From NCBI RefSeq assembly GCF_944324505.1, contig NZ_CALUWO010000002.1, forward strand, positions 1-64,000: 64,000 bases of DNA, given 5' to 3'. Shown piece by piece: positions 41,394 through 50,678 of the stretch. Both the position numbers and the translations under genes were made by a program. The number at the start of each line of letters is the position of its first letter. Position 1 is the first letter of the stretch. The stretch is from an uncultured Desulfovibrio sp. GTDB lineage: Bacteria > Desulfobacterota > Desulfovibrionia > Desulfovibrionales > Desulfovibrionaceae. The notes beneath the pieces were generated by a model. It did no database searches, was not told the origin of the DNA, and saw only the letters and a program-made list of their open reading frames with translations.

Positions 41394-42071
41394 ATGCAGA
41401 TACCCGTTGTCCGCAACGTCCTGGAAGCCAATGACAGAGTGGCTGATACGGTCCGCCGCCGGCTGTCGAGCAGCCAGGTGCTGACCCTGAACCTTATCTC
41501 GTCGCCCGGAGCCGGCAAGACCACCCTGCTGGAACGTACCCTGCACGATCTGGCCCCCGAATTCCGCATGGCAGTCATCGAGGGCGATTTGCAGACCGAC
41601 AATGATGCCCGGCGTGTGGCAGCCACCGGCGCCCAGGCCGTGCAGATCAATACGGACGGCGGCTGCCACCTGAACAGCAGCATGATCCTCCAGGCTCTGG
41701 AAAATATCGACCTCACGGGGCTGGACATCCTGTTCATCGAAAATGTGGGCAATCTGGTCTGCCCCGTGGAATTCGACTGCGGCGAGGACGCCAAGGTGGC
41801 CCTGCTCAGTGTGGCCGAAGGGGACGACAAGCCCGAAAAGTACCCCCTGCTCTTCAACCTGGCCCGCGCCATGGTGCTGAACAAGATGGACCTGCTGCCC
41901 CACGTGGACTTTGACGTGGCCCGCGCCCGGGCCTTTGCCACCAAGCTCAATCACGATCTGGCCATTTTCGAGGTCTCCTGCCGCAATGGCAGCGGCCTGG
42001 ACGGCTGGTATGCCTGGCTGCGCACCATGCGCCGCGCCAAACAGGACGGCACGCTGGACGCCGGCAAGTAA
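41394..42071 (+). CDS. hypB: hydrogenase nickel incorporation GTPase HypB
   Basis: This 225-residue SIMIBI GTPase drives nickel insertion with HypA. P-loop SSPGAGKTTLLERT, switch region EGDLQTDNDARR, metal-site NTDGGCHLNSSMI and base-recognition NKMDLL are present. It lacks both the N-terminal CxxCGC nickel site and the His-rich stretch found in some homologues. The start at 41394 has GGAGGAAAAAAC. No hypCDEF or hydrogenase structural genes are in the window. Confidence 0.95.
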   Translation: MQIPVVRNVLEANDRVADTVRRRLSSSQVLTLNLISSPGAGKTTLLERTLHDLAPEFRMAVIEGDLQTDNDARRVAATGAQAVQINTDGGCHLNSSMILQALENIDLTGLDILFIENVGNLVCPVEFDCGEDAKVALLSVAEGDDKPEKYPLLFNLARAMVLNKMDLLPHVDFDVARARAFATKLNHDLAIFEVSCRNGSGLDGWYAWLRTMRRAKQDGTLDAGK

Positions 42072-42118
42072 CACTCCCTCATGCCGCGCCGCCGGCGGAT
42101 GACCGGCACAGCAAACAG

Positions 42119-42152
42119 CAAGGGCGGGATACCGTGGGTATCCCGCCCTTTT
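42119..42152 (+). terminator. intrinsic terminator after hypB
   Basis: AAGGGCGGGATACC (42120-42133), loop GTG, GGTATCCCGCCCTT (42137-42150), TT. From here to 42375 I see no gene or clear motif. Confidence 0.85.
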
Positions 42153-42375
42153 CCGCGTTCTGGGCTGCAGCTCGTCACCGGGCTGTGCCTTGTGTCTTTG
42201 CCCTGGGCTGTGCCCCCAACGGGCACTGCGTCACATGCCCCGGCCATGCGGCAGCCGAAACCATCACTGCGGACACGGGATGCGCTTTTCGCACAGGCAG
42301 CACACAACGGCACGGGGCATGGCATACGGCACAGGCTTGTGCAGGCAGATGGGACGTAAGCAGCCCGTCTGCGGC

Positions 42376-42789
42376 TCAGGCGTCCCATTCCATATAGGTT
42401 GCCGTCTGGCGACCCTTTTCGGACACGGCCACGCTCACCAGACGCACCTTCTGCGCCTGCGGGTCCGGGCTGGACGCCAGCCGGGCTTCCACCTGCCGCC
42501 AGATGTGACGGGCCAGATTTTCCGACGAGGGATTGATGCGATCAAAGGGGGGCGTCTCATTGAGCACACGGTGATCCAGGGCCTCAAGGGTCTGCTTGAG
42601 CGCCTGCTTCAGCACCTTGAAATCCAGCAGCAGCTCGGTATCCGGCAGCAGCTCCTCGCCCTGCACTGTCAGCTCCACGCCAAAGTTATGCCCGTGGAGA
42701 TTTTCGCACTTGCCTTCGTAATGGCGCAGGGCATGCCCGGAAGAGAACTCATCCCGCACAGTGAGACGCCAGCATTTTTTTGTGCTCAT
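42376..42789 (-). CDS. queD: 6-carboxytetrahydropterin synthase
   Basis: This 137-residue enzyme turns dihydroneopterin triphosphate into 6-carboxytetrahydropterin for queuosine or other deazapurine synthesis. The zinc His and catalytic Cys are in EFSSGHALRHYEGKC and LHGHNFGVEL. DFKVLKQALKQTLEALDHRVLNE and NPSSENLARHIW complete the T-fold signature. It follows dnaE by 50 bases on the same strand and may share its transcript. Confidence 0.94.
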   Translation of the reverse strand: MSTKKCWRLTVRDEFSSGHALRHYEGKCENLHGHNFGVELTVQGEELLPDTELLLDFKVLKQALKQTLEALDHRVLNETPPFDRINPSSENLARHIWRQVEARLASSPDPQAQKVRLVSVAVSEKGRQTATYMEWDA

Positions 42790-42839
42790 GACACGTATTC
42801 CACGTATTTCCTGATGATGTTCATGGAATGGCCGGCCCC

Positions 42840-45800
42840 CTAGGAGGCCCAGGCCCGCAGCGCCCTGTCCAGCTCCGGCCCGGGCGTCACCCGGAATTGC
42901 AGGCCCAGCCGCAGATGGCAGACATAGCCGTCCAGCAGCACCTGCGCCTCGGTTTCCACCGTGCCGGGGTACGACTCCAGAATATTCTTGAGGGCAAGCA
43001 TATCCGCCTGTCCCAGCCGATGGGACGGAATCTGCACGCAGACGGGCGTGTCGCTCTGGCCGCAGGCATCCTGCAACAGCATGACGTTCAGGCCCAGCAG
43101 CTTGACCTCGCGCGGGGCCTCTTCGCCCTCGTCATCGTCCAGGCTGGCGCTTTCCTCCTGCCTGTCCAGGCGCGCCTTCAGGCGCAGGGGCTGATCGCTT
43201 TTGAGCAGCTCCCGTGCCTCGGCATAGGCCTTGGGAAAGAAGGTTACCTCCGCATGACCGGTAAGGTCCTCCACATTGACAAAGGCCATGCGCTCGCCCC
43301 GCGATTTGGTAATGATTTCCTTGATGCCGGTCACCAGCACGCCAGTACTGATTTCCGCCCCGGGGAACATGTCCCGCGCGTCTTCCAGAGAGGTAAGGCT
43401 GAGGCGGTGCATCTCGCGGTGATAGGGTTGCAGCGGATGGCTGGTCAGGAAGAAGCCCAGGGCTTCCTTTTCAAAGCGCAGCTTTTCGTCCTCGTCCCAT
43501 TCGGGGATGCCGGCTTCGGGGCAGTCCAGACCAATGCCCGTCAGGGGCGCCGTTTCCACCGGAGGGGCCATGGCCAGCAGGGAAACCTGGCTGGACTCCC
43601 TGTCCCTGGCCTTTTTCTGAGCACGGGCCACCACCGCATCCAGCGAGGCCAGCAGGGCCGCACGACTGACGCCAAAGCAGTCGCAGGCCCCGCCCTTGAT
43701 GAGCGATTCCAGCACGCGCTTGGTGACCTTGCGCAGGTTCACGCGGCAGCACAGGTCCAGCAGCGAGGCATAGTCGCCCTCCGCCGCACGGGCGTCCACA
43801 AGTTCGCGGATGGCTTCATCCCCCACGTTCTTGATGCCGCCCAGGCCGAAAACCACCCGGCCGTTCTTGGCCGAAAAGGCCCGCTGGCTGTCATTGACCG
43901 ACGGCTGCACCACGTCAATATCCATGTCCTTGCAGCAGGCCACATACTTGAGCAGCTTGTCCTGATTGCCCATTTCCGAGGTCATGAGCGCGGCCATGAA
44001 TTCCACCTTGTGGTGCACCTTGAGATAGGCCGTAAAATAGGACACCAGCGCATAGGCCGCGGAATGGGACTTGTTGAAGCCGTAGGCCGCGAACTTTTCC
44101 ATGAGGTCGAAGATTTCGTCGGCCTTTTCCTTGCCGATGTGATTGTCGCGGGCGCCGTCCACAAACTTGACGCGCTCCTTGGCCATGGCTTCGGCCTTTT
44201 TCTTGCCCATGGCCCGCCGCAGCAGGTCTGCTCCGCCCAGGGTGTAATTGGCAATGATCTGGGCAATCTGCATGACCTGCTCCTGATAGACGATGACGCC
44301 GTAGGTATCCCGCAGGCAGTCGCGCAGGGAATCATGCGGATAGACGACAGGCACCTGCCCGTGCTTGCGCTTGATGAATTCATCCACCATGCCTGACCCC
44401 AGCGGACCGGGACGGTACAGGGCCAGCATGGCGATGATGTCCTCGAAGCAGGAGGGACGCAGCATACGCAGATACTGCCGCATGCCCGAACTTTCCACCT
44501 GAAAAACGCCGTCCGTATCCCCGCGGGAATACAGATCATAGGTGGCCGCGTCCGTCAGGGGCAGATTGTCCAGGTCCGGCGGGGTCTGCCCCTGCCGGCT
44601 GATGTTGTCCAGCGTGTCCTGGATGAGGGTCATGGTCTTGAGGCCCAGAAAGTCGAACTTCACCAGGCCGGTCTGTTCGGTCATGGGGCCGTCAAACTGG
44701 GTGACAAGTTCGCCGCGCTTGCCCGTATAGAGCGGCAGATACTCGTCCATGGGCTTGTCGGAAACCACCAGGCCCGCCGCATGGGTGGAGGCGTGCCGGG
44801 CCAGCCCTTCCAGACGCTGCGCCGTATCCAGCAGATGCCGTACCTGCGGGTCGCTGTCATAGAGCTTTTGCAGCTCCGGCTCCATTTCCATGGCCTTCTT
44901 GATGGTCATCTTGAGATCATCGGGCACCATCTTGGCAATGCGGTCCGTCTCGGCAAAGCTCATGCCCAGCGCCCGGCCCACGTCACGTACCACGCCCTTG
45001 GCCTTCATGGTGCCAAAGGTGGTGATCTGGGCCACGCTGTCCTTGCCGTAGGTATCCACCATGTGCTGGATGACCTCGCCCCGGCGCCGTTCGCAAAAGT
45101 CCACGTCAATATCGGGCAGGCTCACGCGCTCCACATTGAGAAAGCGCTCAAACAGCAGATTGTAGGGCAGGGGGTCAAGGTTGGTGATACGCAGCGCCCA
45201 GGCCACCAGACTGCCGGCGGCGGAACCGCGCCCCGGCCCCACGGGGATGCCGTGGTCCTTGGCCCAGTTGATGAACTCCTGCACAATGAGGAAATAGCCC
45301 GGAAAGCCCATGTCGCAGATCACATCCAGCTCATGTTGCAGGCGGGCGCGATAGACCTCCGGCTTCAGGCTGGCCGGATCGGGATGCCGTTGCAGGCGCT
45401 GTTCCAGCCCAGCCTCGGCCAGGCGGCGGAACTCCGATTCCAGCGTGGCCCCCTCGGGCAGCGGATAGACCGGGAAATAGTGATGCCCGAAATCCAGCTG
45501 CACGTTGCACTGTTCGGCAATGCGCACCGTATTGGCCAGGGCCTCCGGCACGTGAGCAAAGGCGGCCTCCATTTCCTCGGCGCTCTTGTAGTACAGCTCC
45601 CGCGTCTCGAAGCGCATGTGCTTGGGATCATCCATGGTGGTCTGCGTCTGGATGCAGAGCAGCACCTCGTGGGCGTCCGCGTCCTGGGCATCGAGGTAGT
45701 GGCAGTCATTGGTGGCCACCAGCGGCAGATGCAGCCTTTCGGCAATCTCCATGAGGCCGTCATTGACCACCTGCTGTTCCTTCAGGCCGTTGGACTGGAG

Positions 45801-46316
45801 TTCCAGATAGAAATTGTCGGGATAGATGGACACATATTCCCGGGCCAGTTCCAGCGCCCTGTCCATGTCGCCGGCCTGAATGGCCCGCGGCACCTCGCCG
45901 GCAATACAGGCCGACAGGCAGACCAGGCCCTCGGCGTACTGGCGCAACTGAGTCTTGTCCACGCGCGGCTTGTAGTGAAAGCCCTCCAGATAGCCCCGCG
46001 TCACCAGCTTGACGAGATTGTGATAGCCCGTTTCGTTGCGGGCCAGTAGAATGAGATGATTGCGCTTGCGGGCCAGCTCGGACGTTTTGTCCAGGTGGTC
46101 ATGGCAGACATAGACCTCGCAGCCGAAAATGGGTTTGATGCCCACCTCGGCGCACTGCTTGGCAAAATAGGCCGCGCCGAACATATTGCCGTGATCCGTG
46201 ATGGCGCAGGCAGGCATGCCGTAATCCTTGGCGCGACTGCACAGGTCCCTGAGGCGGATGGCGCCGTCCAGCAGACTGTATTCTGTGTGACAATGCAGAT
46301 GGACAAAATCGGACAT
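42840..46316 (-). CDS. dnaE: DNA polymerase III subunit alpha
   Basis: This 1158-residue replicative polymerase has an N-terminal PHP domain (HLHCHTEYSLLDGAIRL). The palm contains VGPGRGSAAGSLVAWALRIT and the catalytic Asp pair LPDIDVDFCERRRGEVI. The helix-hairpin-helix and beta-binding region follows, then an OB fold (ISTGVLVTGIKEIITKSRGERMAFVNVED). Length is normal for DnaE1. The start at 46316 has GAGGGC. It is divergent from the HD-domain gene. Confidence 0.97.
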   Translation of the reverse strand: MSDFVHLHCHTEYSLLDGAIRLRDLCSRAKDYGMPACAITDHGNMFGAAYFAKQCAEVGIKPIFGCEVYVCHDHLDKTSELARKRNHLILLARNETGYHNLVKLVTRGYLEGFHYKPRVDKTQLRQYAEGLVCLSACIAGEVPRAIQAGDMDRALELAREYVSIYPDNFYLELQSNGLKEQQVVNDGLMEIAERLHLPLVATNDCHYLDAQDADAHEVLLCIQTQTTMDDPKHMRFETRELYYKSAEEMEAAFAHVPEALANTVRIAEQCNVQLDFGHHYFPVYPLPEGATLESEFRRLAEAGLEQRLQRHPDPASLKPEVYRARLQHELDVICDMGFPGYFLIVQEFINWAKDHGIPVGPGRGSAAGSLVAWALRITNLDPLPYNLLFERFLNVERVSLPDIDVDFCERRRGEVIQHMVDTYGKDSVAQITTFGTMKAKGVVRDVGRALGMSFAETDRIAKMVPDDLKMTIKKAMEMEPELQKLYDSDPQVRHLLDTAQRLEGLARHASTHAAGLVVSDKPMDEYLPLYTGKRGELVTQFDGPMTEQTGLVKFDFLGLKTMTLIQDTLDNISRQGQTPPDLDNLPLTDAATYDLYSRGDTDGVFQVESSGMRQYLRMLRPSCFEDIIAMLALYRPGPLGSGMVDEFIKRKHGQVPVVYPHDSLRDCLRDTYGVIVYQEQVMQIAQIIANYTLGGADLLRRAMGKKKAEAMAKERVKFVDGARDNHIGKEKADEIFDLMEKFAAYGFNKSHSAAYALVSYFTAYLKVHHKVEFMAALMTSEMGNQDKLLKYVACCKDMDIDVVQPSVNDSQRAFSAKNGRVVFGLGGIKNVGDEAIRELVDARAAEGDYASLLDLCCRVNLRKVTKRVLESLIKGGACDCFGVSRAALLASLDAVVARAQKKARDRESSQVSLLAMAPPVETAPLTGIGLDCPEAGIPEWDEDEKLRFEKEALGFFLTSHPLQPYHREMHRLSLTSLEDARDMFPGAEISTGVLVTGIKEIITKSRGERMAFVNVEDLTGHAEVTFFPKAYAEARELLKSDQPLRLKARLDRQEESASLDDDEGEEAPREVKLLGLNVMLLQDACGQSDTPVCVQIPSHRLGQADMLALKNILESYPGTVETEAQVLLDGYVCHLRLGLQFRVTPGPELDRALRAWAS

Positions 46317-46469
46317 GCAAAAGCCCTCGTGGCATGCGGCAGCGGCAAAGCCCGCTGCCCGTTCTCTGGCTGCGGAAAGGCATCAGCATAGCACCGCTTG
46401 CCGCGGGCCTCAAGTCGGCAGCGCCGCCCCGCCTTGCATCCCCGCGCCGGCAGCGCTACAAGCAAGGCC

Positions 46470-47261
46470 ATGAACGCCTGTTTTTCTTCTGCAACAGACA
46501 TCCGGCAGCACGAAATATGGTTTTCCTGCTATGCGGCGGACATGATCCGGAACTTTGCCGGCGATCCCCTGCCGCTGACGCTCAAGCGGGAGCACAGCCG
46601 GCAGGTGCTGCGCCATGCCCGGCACATGGTGCAGCAGGAACGTCCCCGGGCGCTGGTGGCCCGGGCTTGCCTGCTGGCGGCCCTGTATCATGACATTGCC
46701 CGCTTTGCGCAATACTGCCGCTACGGCACCTTCCGGGACCGGGATTCCTGCAATCACGGCACGCTCGGGGTACGCCTGCTCAAGCGCCTGGACTGCCTGG
46801 ACGGAGAAAATCCGGCCCTGCGCCCCCTGGTGCTGGCCGGCGTAGGCCTGCACAACCGCTTTGCCCTGCCGCCGCACCTGCCCGCCTCCATGGCGCTGGT
46901 GGCCTGCATGGTCCGGGATGCGGACAAGCTGGACATCCTGCGCGTCATGGACGAGCACCTCGCCGGTCCCCGGCCCTACAGCCCCACCGTGGTCCTCAAC
47001 CTGCCCGACGATCCCCGGCGCGTGAGCCAAACCGTGCTGGATGCCGCCCGCCACGGCCGGGTGGCTGCCTATGCCGACCTGCAAAGCGTCAACGACTTCC
47101 GCGTGCTGCTGGGAACCTGGCTGGACGACATGCACTTTGCCTCCAGCCGGGAATGCTTCCGCCGCTCGCCCCATGTGCATCGCCTGCTGGCCGGTCTGCC
47201 CGACCATGGCCCCTACGCCCCGGTGCGCGCCCTGCTGCTGCAACGGCTGGAGCGGCCATGA
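46470..47261 (+). CDS. HD-domain protein
   Basis: This 263-residue protein has an HD phosphohydrolase core: candidate His42/His49 in REHSRQVLRHARHM, H74-D75 in LYHDIARFAQ, and a distal Asp in RDADKLDILRV. HD enzymes cleave phosphoesters or nucleotides using a metal pair; the substrate here is unknown. The start at 46470 has AAGG upstream. Its TGA overlaps the next ATG (ATGA), so the two proteins are made together. Confidence 0.82.
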   Translation: MNACFSSATDIRQHEIWFSCYAADMIRNFAGDPLPLTLKREHSRQVLRHARHMVQQERPRALVARACLLAALYHDIARFAQYCRYGTFRDRDSCNHGTLGVRLLKRLDCLDGENPALRPLVLAGVGLHNRFALPPHLPASMALVACMVRDADKLDILRVMDEHLAGPRPYSPTVVLNLPDDPRRVSQTVLDAARHGRVAAYADLQSVNDFRVLLGTWLDDMHFASSRECFRRSPHVHRLLAGLPDHGPYAPVRALLLQRLERP

Positions 47262-47809
47262 GCGCGGCCTGTGTACGGGACCTGCTGCCCCCTCCCCTGG
47301 CGACCCTGCTGGCGACGCTGCCATCCTCCGACACCCCTGACAGCAGCCTGCCCTGCCGCGCGCCGCTGCTGCGGCCCCTGCTGGCCCGCCGCGTTCCCTG
47401 GCCCCCGGCCCGGGCGGACCTCATCTGCCGGCCGGAGGAACTACGGGCAGCCCTGCCCGCCTGGCTCGATGCCCCGGCGCACAGCCTGCCCCCCCTGCGT
47501 CTGGCCTATGTGCTCAGCACTGTCCCCCTGCCGGTGGCCGGCGCGCTGGCCCGGGCGGCCTTTCTGGCCTGCCGCCAGCTCTGGCTGGCAGACTTCCTGC
47601 CGGCGGAACGCAATCTCGGCCTGCCCGCGGCCCTGTGCTGCCGCCTGCTGCCCGGCCTGTGGCCCCTGGGGGCAGGCTCGGCCCCCGGCCGCCAGTGGCT
47701 GGAACGCGGCGGTCTTGAGGGCTGCCTCTACGCGGCCGGCCTGCATGCCGCGGCCCGGCGAACGCTGCTGGGCGGCGCTGCCCTGCTGGTAAGCTGCCGG
47801 CCCTGCTGA
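47258..47809 (+). CDS. uncharacterised protein coupled to the HD-domain gene
   Basis: This 183-residue Leu/Ala/Pro-rich protein starts at ATG 47258, overlapping the HD gene stop. The C-terminal stretch WLADFLPAERNLGLPAALCC ... GGLEGCLYAAGL is reminiscent of the C-terminal part of class I SAM methyltransferases (DFxxxERNL...GGLEGLL). The N-terminal SAM-binding glycine motif is not visible and the protein is short. It could be a divergent or reduced methyltransferase-like protein. Confidence 0.55.
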   Translation: MSAACVRDLLPPPLATLLATLPSSDTPDSSLPCRAPLLRPLLARRVPWPPARADLICRPEELRAALPAWLDAPAHSLPPLRLAYVLSTVPLPVAGALARAAFLACRQLWLADFLPAERNLGLPAALCCRLLPGLWPLGAGSAPGRQWLERGGLEGCLYAAGLHAAARRTLLGGAALLVSCRPC

Positions 47810-47824
47810 CGCCCGCTGCACGCC

Positions 47825-47859
47825 ATAAAAAAAGGGAGAAGCCCGCAGGCTCCTCCCCG
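47825..47859 (-). terminator. intrinsic terminator of the nucleotidyltransferase-like gene
   Basis: On the minus strand GGGGAGGAGCC and GGCTTCTCCC form an imperfect stem followed by TTTTTTT (47833-47827). Confidence 0.7.
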
Positions 47860-47881
47860 TCTCGTTTTTGTGGCGTGTCCG

Positions 47882-48682
47882 CTACAGCGTGGGCGAGGTC
47901 ACACGCCAGTCATGCGACCAGCCCTTGTGCTCCAGCGCCTGCTTGTACACGTAATAGTCATTGCGGCTGGTCACTTCCACCCAGTGCCCCACCACCGGCA
48001 CCGCCTGCACCAGCACGTCATCTTCCACCAGGCCCTGAAGGAAGGTGGTCATGTCCGTATGGTCACAGGCATCACCCAGACGGTTGATGGCCTTCTTGGC
48101 CAGTTCCCAGCCCCGGGGCGAAAAACGGATCAGGCCCATGTACTGCCCCTGGATGTCGTCCGGGTCTTCCGGGCGGAAGCCCACTTCCAGCAGGCGGCCA
48201 TCCTCATGCACAAAGGTTTCGGCATTCATGATGGGGTCGCCGTAGCGCTGCATCCACAGGGTCTGCCAGCGGGTATCATAGGTGATGGCCACCGGTTCCA
48301 CGGCATTGGCCAGCGCCAGCACATGATCCGCGGGATAGAGGGTCTCGCCATGGCTGACGATGATGCCGTCCTCGTCCTCGGCCAGGGCCTTGTCGATCCA
48401 GGACGCCACGCAGCGCAGGCCGGACAGCATGCTGCCATGCATCCAGGCCGGATTTTCCACGGTCTCGAACGTATTGGCGGGCAGTCCCGCTGCCTCGGGA
48501 GTCAGCTGCTGGGAACGGTAGCCGCGTACCACGCAGATTCTCCGGGCACGCGCGGCCAGCAGGGCTTCACACTGCCAGCGCAGCAGCGTTTTTCCTCCCA
48601 GTTCAATGAGGCTCGGCGGCCTGTCCTGCGTCAGCTCCTTGAGGCCGGCTCCGCGACCGGCGGCCAGAATAATGGCAATCAT
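47882..48682 (-). CDS. nucleotidyltransferase-like protein with altered catalytic residues
   Basis: This 266-residue protein has the fold of LicC-type sugar or aminoalcohol nucleotidyltransferases: IAIILAAGRGAGLKEL, LIELGGKTLLRWQCEAL, NPAWMHGSMLSGL, GDPIMNAE, GQYMGLIRFS and HTDMTTFLQGLVEDD. The family signature GxGxRL...RPKxL reads GRGAGL...RPPSL, so both Arg and Lys are lost. Metal-binding DAE reads NAE, and the usual EVD near the end reads EVT. It may be inactive or use another mechanism. The start at 48682 has GGGGGAAG. It has its own promoter. Confidence 0.75.
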   Translation of the reverse strand: MIAIILAAGRGAGLKELTQDRPPSLIELGGKTLLRWQCEALLAARARRICVVRGYRSQQLTPEAAGLPANTFETVENPAWMHGSMLSGLRCVASWIDKALAEDEDGIIVSHGETLYPADHVLALANAVEPVAITYDTRWQTLWMQRYGDPIMNAETFVHEDGRLLEVGFRPEDPDDIQGQYMGLIRFSPRGWELAKKAINRLGDACDHTDMTTFLQGLVEDDVLVQAVPVVGHWVEVTSRNDYYVYKQALEHKGWSHDWRVTSPTL

Positions 48683-48735
48683 GCGTCTTCCCCCTATGGT
48701 GTTGCGCAAAACACGCGTCTTCACATGTTGTGGGC

Positions 48736-48764
48736 ACTATACGAGCAAACCCTGTCTGCCGCAA
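48736..48764 (-). promoter_or_regulatory. sigma-70-type promoter of the nucleotidyltransferase-like gene
   Basis: On the minus strand: TTGCGG (48764-48759), 17 bases, TATAGT (48741-48736), 53 bases before the start codon. Confidence 0.6.
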
Positions 48765-48835
48765 GACGCCATTTGCGGGAAAGTACGGCCAGTCCCCCGT
48801 TCCTCCCGCGGGCGGGACGGGAGCACGGCGCTGCC

Positions 48836-49696
48836 TCAGGCGCAGCCTTCCGCATACAGGTATTCGCGCAGGGCCTGGGGCCACGGACGGGGCAGCTCGC
48901 CCAGAAAGGCCGCCAGCTTGCCGCAGTCCAGCACGGAAAATTCGGGCCGTTCGGCCCTGTGCGGCCAGTGCGAGGCGGGAATGGGTTCCACCCGGCACTG
49001 ATTGCCCGTAAGGCTCACGGCCTCGCTGGCCAGCTCGCACCAGGTGGCGCACCCGCTGTTGGCCACGTGCCACAGCCCCGTCTGGCTGCCCTCTGCCAGC
49101 AGGGTGCTCCAGAGGGCCACATCCATGGTATAGCTGGGCGACCCCGTCTGATCATGCACCACGCTGATCACATCCCGCCGGTGGCAGGCATCGAGCACAC
49201 GCTGCACAAAATTGCTGCGCCCCGGTCCGAACAGCCAGGCCGTTCTGATGACCAGCGAGCGCTCCGGCAGATCGCCCAGCACGGCCCGCTCGCCCTCCAG
49301 CTTGGTCTTGCCATAGACGGAAAGCGGGGCCGGCGTTTCCGACTCGTCCAGGGGCGTCAGGCCGTGCCCCGCAAAGACGCGGTCAGAGCTGAAATGCACC
49401 AGCAGACCGCTGCCCAGATTGCGCAGCACCCGGGCCAGCGCATCCGGCAGGGTCCGGTTGAGCAGCAGGGCTTCCTCCGGGTGATCCTCGGCCTCATCGG
49501 CCCGGGTCCAGGCCACAGCGTTGAATACCACATCCGCCTCGCTGCGCTCCAGGAAGCGCTGCAGAAAGTCCATATCCAGCAAATTGCCATCACTGCGGCC
49601 CAGGGTCTCCACCTGCCAGCCGCGATGCGCAAGAACCCGCACCAGAGCCTGACCCAGCAGACCCGTGCATCCCCCCAGAACCAGGGCTTTCCGCAT
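48836..49696 (-). CDS. RmlD-like dTDP-4-dehydrorhamnose reductase / NAD(P)-dependent sugar epimerase
   Basis: This 286-residue short-chain dehydrogenase has the Rossmann start VLGGCTGLLGQALV, the ADEAEDHPEEALLLNRTLP helix and the catalytic Ser-Tyr-Lys set: HFSSDRVFAG and SVYGKTKLEGE. RTAWLFGPGRSNFV and DQTGSPSYTMDVA are typical of RmlD. It would reduce a nucleotide-linked keto sugar for surface polysaccharide. No rmlABC is in the window, so the exact sugar is uncertain. The start at 49696 has an AGGAGGT ribosome binding site. Confidence 0.87.
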   Translation of the reverse strand: MRKALVLGGCTGLLGQALVRVLAHRGWQVETLGRSDGNLLDMDFLQRFLERSEADVVFNAVAWTRADEAEDHPEEALLLNRTLPDALARVLRNLGSGLLVHFSSDRVFAGHGLTPLDESETPAPLSVYGKTKLEGERAVLGDLPERSLVIRTAWLFGPGRSNFVQRVLDACHRRDVISVVHDQTGSPSYTMDVALWSTLLAEGSQTGLWHVANSGCATWCELASEAVSLTGNQCRVEPIPASHWPHRAERPEFSVLDCGKLAAFLGELPRPWPQALREYLYAEGCA

Positions 49697-49780
49697 ATGT
49701 ACCTCCTGACCGGCATGCTACCTCCGGCCCTGCCACGGGTCAACAGCCGGCCTGTGCCCCTGGCAAAAGGCGCCGCCGCC

Positions 49781-49807
49781 TTGCCTCTGGCGGACAAGTG
49801 GTATAGA
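49781..49807 (+). promoter_or_regulatory. promoter-like sequence directly before cbiK
   Basis: TTGCCT (49781-49786), a short 15-base spacer and TATAGA (49802-49807). If used, the transcript would start within a few bases of the ATG at 49816. Confidence 0.4.
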
Positions 49808-49815
49808 GCCATTGC

Positions 49816-50598
49816 ATGAAACGTGCTATCCTGCTTGTGGCCTTCGGAGCCAGCGGCCTGCGCGCCCAGGAAGCCCTGCGGGGCTTTGACGTGCGGGTAC
49901 GCCTGGCCCACCCGGGCGTGCCCGTGCGCTGGGCCTATACCTCCCTGCTGCTGCGCGAGCGGCTGGCACAGGCCAGGCAAAAGAGCGATTCCGTGGCCAA
50001 GGCGCTGCTTCGCCTGCAATTCGAACGTTTCACCCATGTGGCCGTGCAGCCCCTGCAAACCATTCCCGGCGGTGAACATGCCGAGGTACGCGGTGTGGTG
50101 GACGATGTGGCACAGGCCACGGGCATGGTGCTGCGCCTGGGAACGCCCCTGCTGAACAGCGACGACGATGTGCTGGCCGCGGCCCGTGCCGTGTGCGCCC
50201 ATGTGCCGGCGGAACGCCTTCCCCACGAGGATGTGCTGCTCATGGGGCATGGCGCCCAGCATGCGGCCGTGTCCCGCTATGAAGACCTGGCCCGCGCCGT
50301 CTACGCCCTGGACCCCCGCATCCACGTGGGCGCCATGTGCGGCTCCCGCGAACTGGGGCACCTTCTGCCCCGGCTCACCTCATCGCGCGTCTGGCTCATG
50401 CCCCTGCTCTCGGTCATCGGCCGCCATGCCCTGGAAGACATGGCCGGCCAGCGGGAAAGCTCGTGGCGCTCGCGGCTGGAAGCGGCCGGTCACCACTGCT
50501 GTCCGGTGCTGCACGGCATGGCGGAATACGCGGGCTTTGCGGATATCTGGCTGCGGCATCTGGATCAGGCCGTGGCCGGACTGGATGCGCCGGCCTGA
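49816..50598 (+). CDS. cbiK: sirohydrochlorin cobaltochelatase, CbiK type
   Basis: This 260-residue class II chelatase inserts Co2+ (or Fe2+) into sirohydrochlorin, on the anaerobic cobalamin and sirohaem/haem route. H145 in LLMGHGAQHA matches the metal-binding His of Salmonella CbiK, and H204 in SVIGRHALEDMAG is the second. There is no signal peptide, so this is a cytoplasmic form. No Shine-Dalgarno sequence is visible before the ATG at 49816, and a promoter lies immediately upstream. Confidence 0.92.
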   Translation: MKRAILLVAFGASGLRAQEALRGFDVRVRLAHPGVPVRWAYTSLLLRERLAQARQKSDSVAKALLRLQFERFTHVAVQPLQTIPGGEHAEVRGVVDDVAQATGMVLRLGTPLLNSDDDVLAAARAVCAHVPAERLPHEDVLLMGHGAQHAAVSRYEDLARAVYALDPRIHVGAMCGSRELGHLLPRLTSSRVWLMPLLSVIGRHALEDMAGQRESSWRSRLEAAGHHCCPVLHGMAEYAGFADIWLRHLDQAVAGLDAPA

Positions 50599-50678
50599 TG
50601 CCGGCCGTTTTTCCTGCCCTTTTTTCCAGGGCCTCCCTTCAGTACAGAAACAACGCTCCACAGGAGGGGAAATATCAC

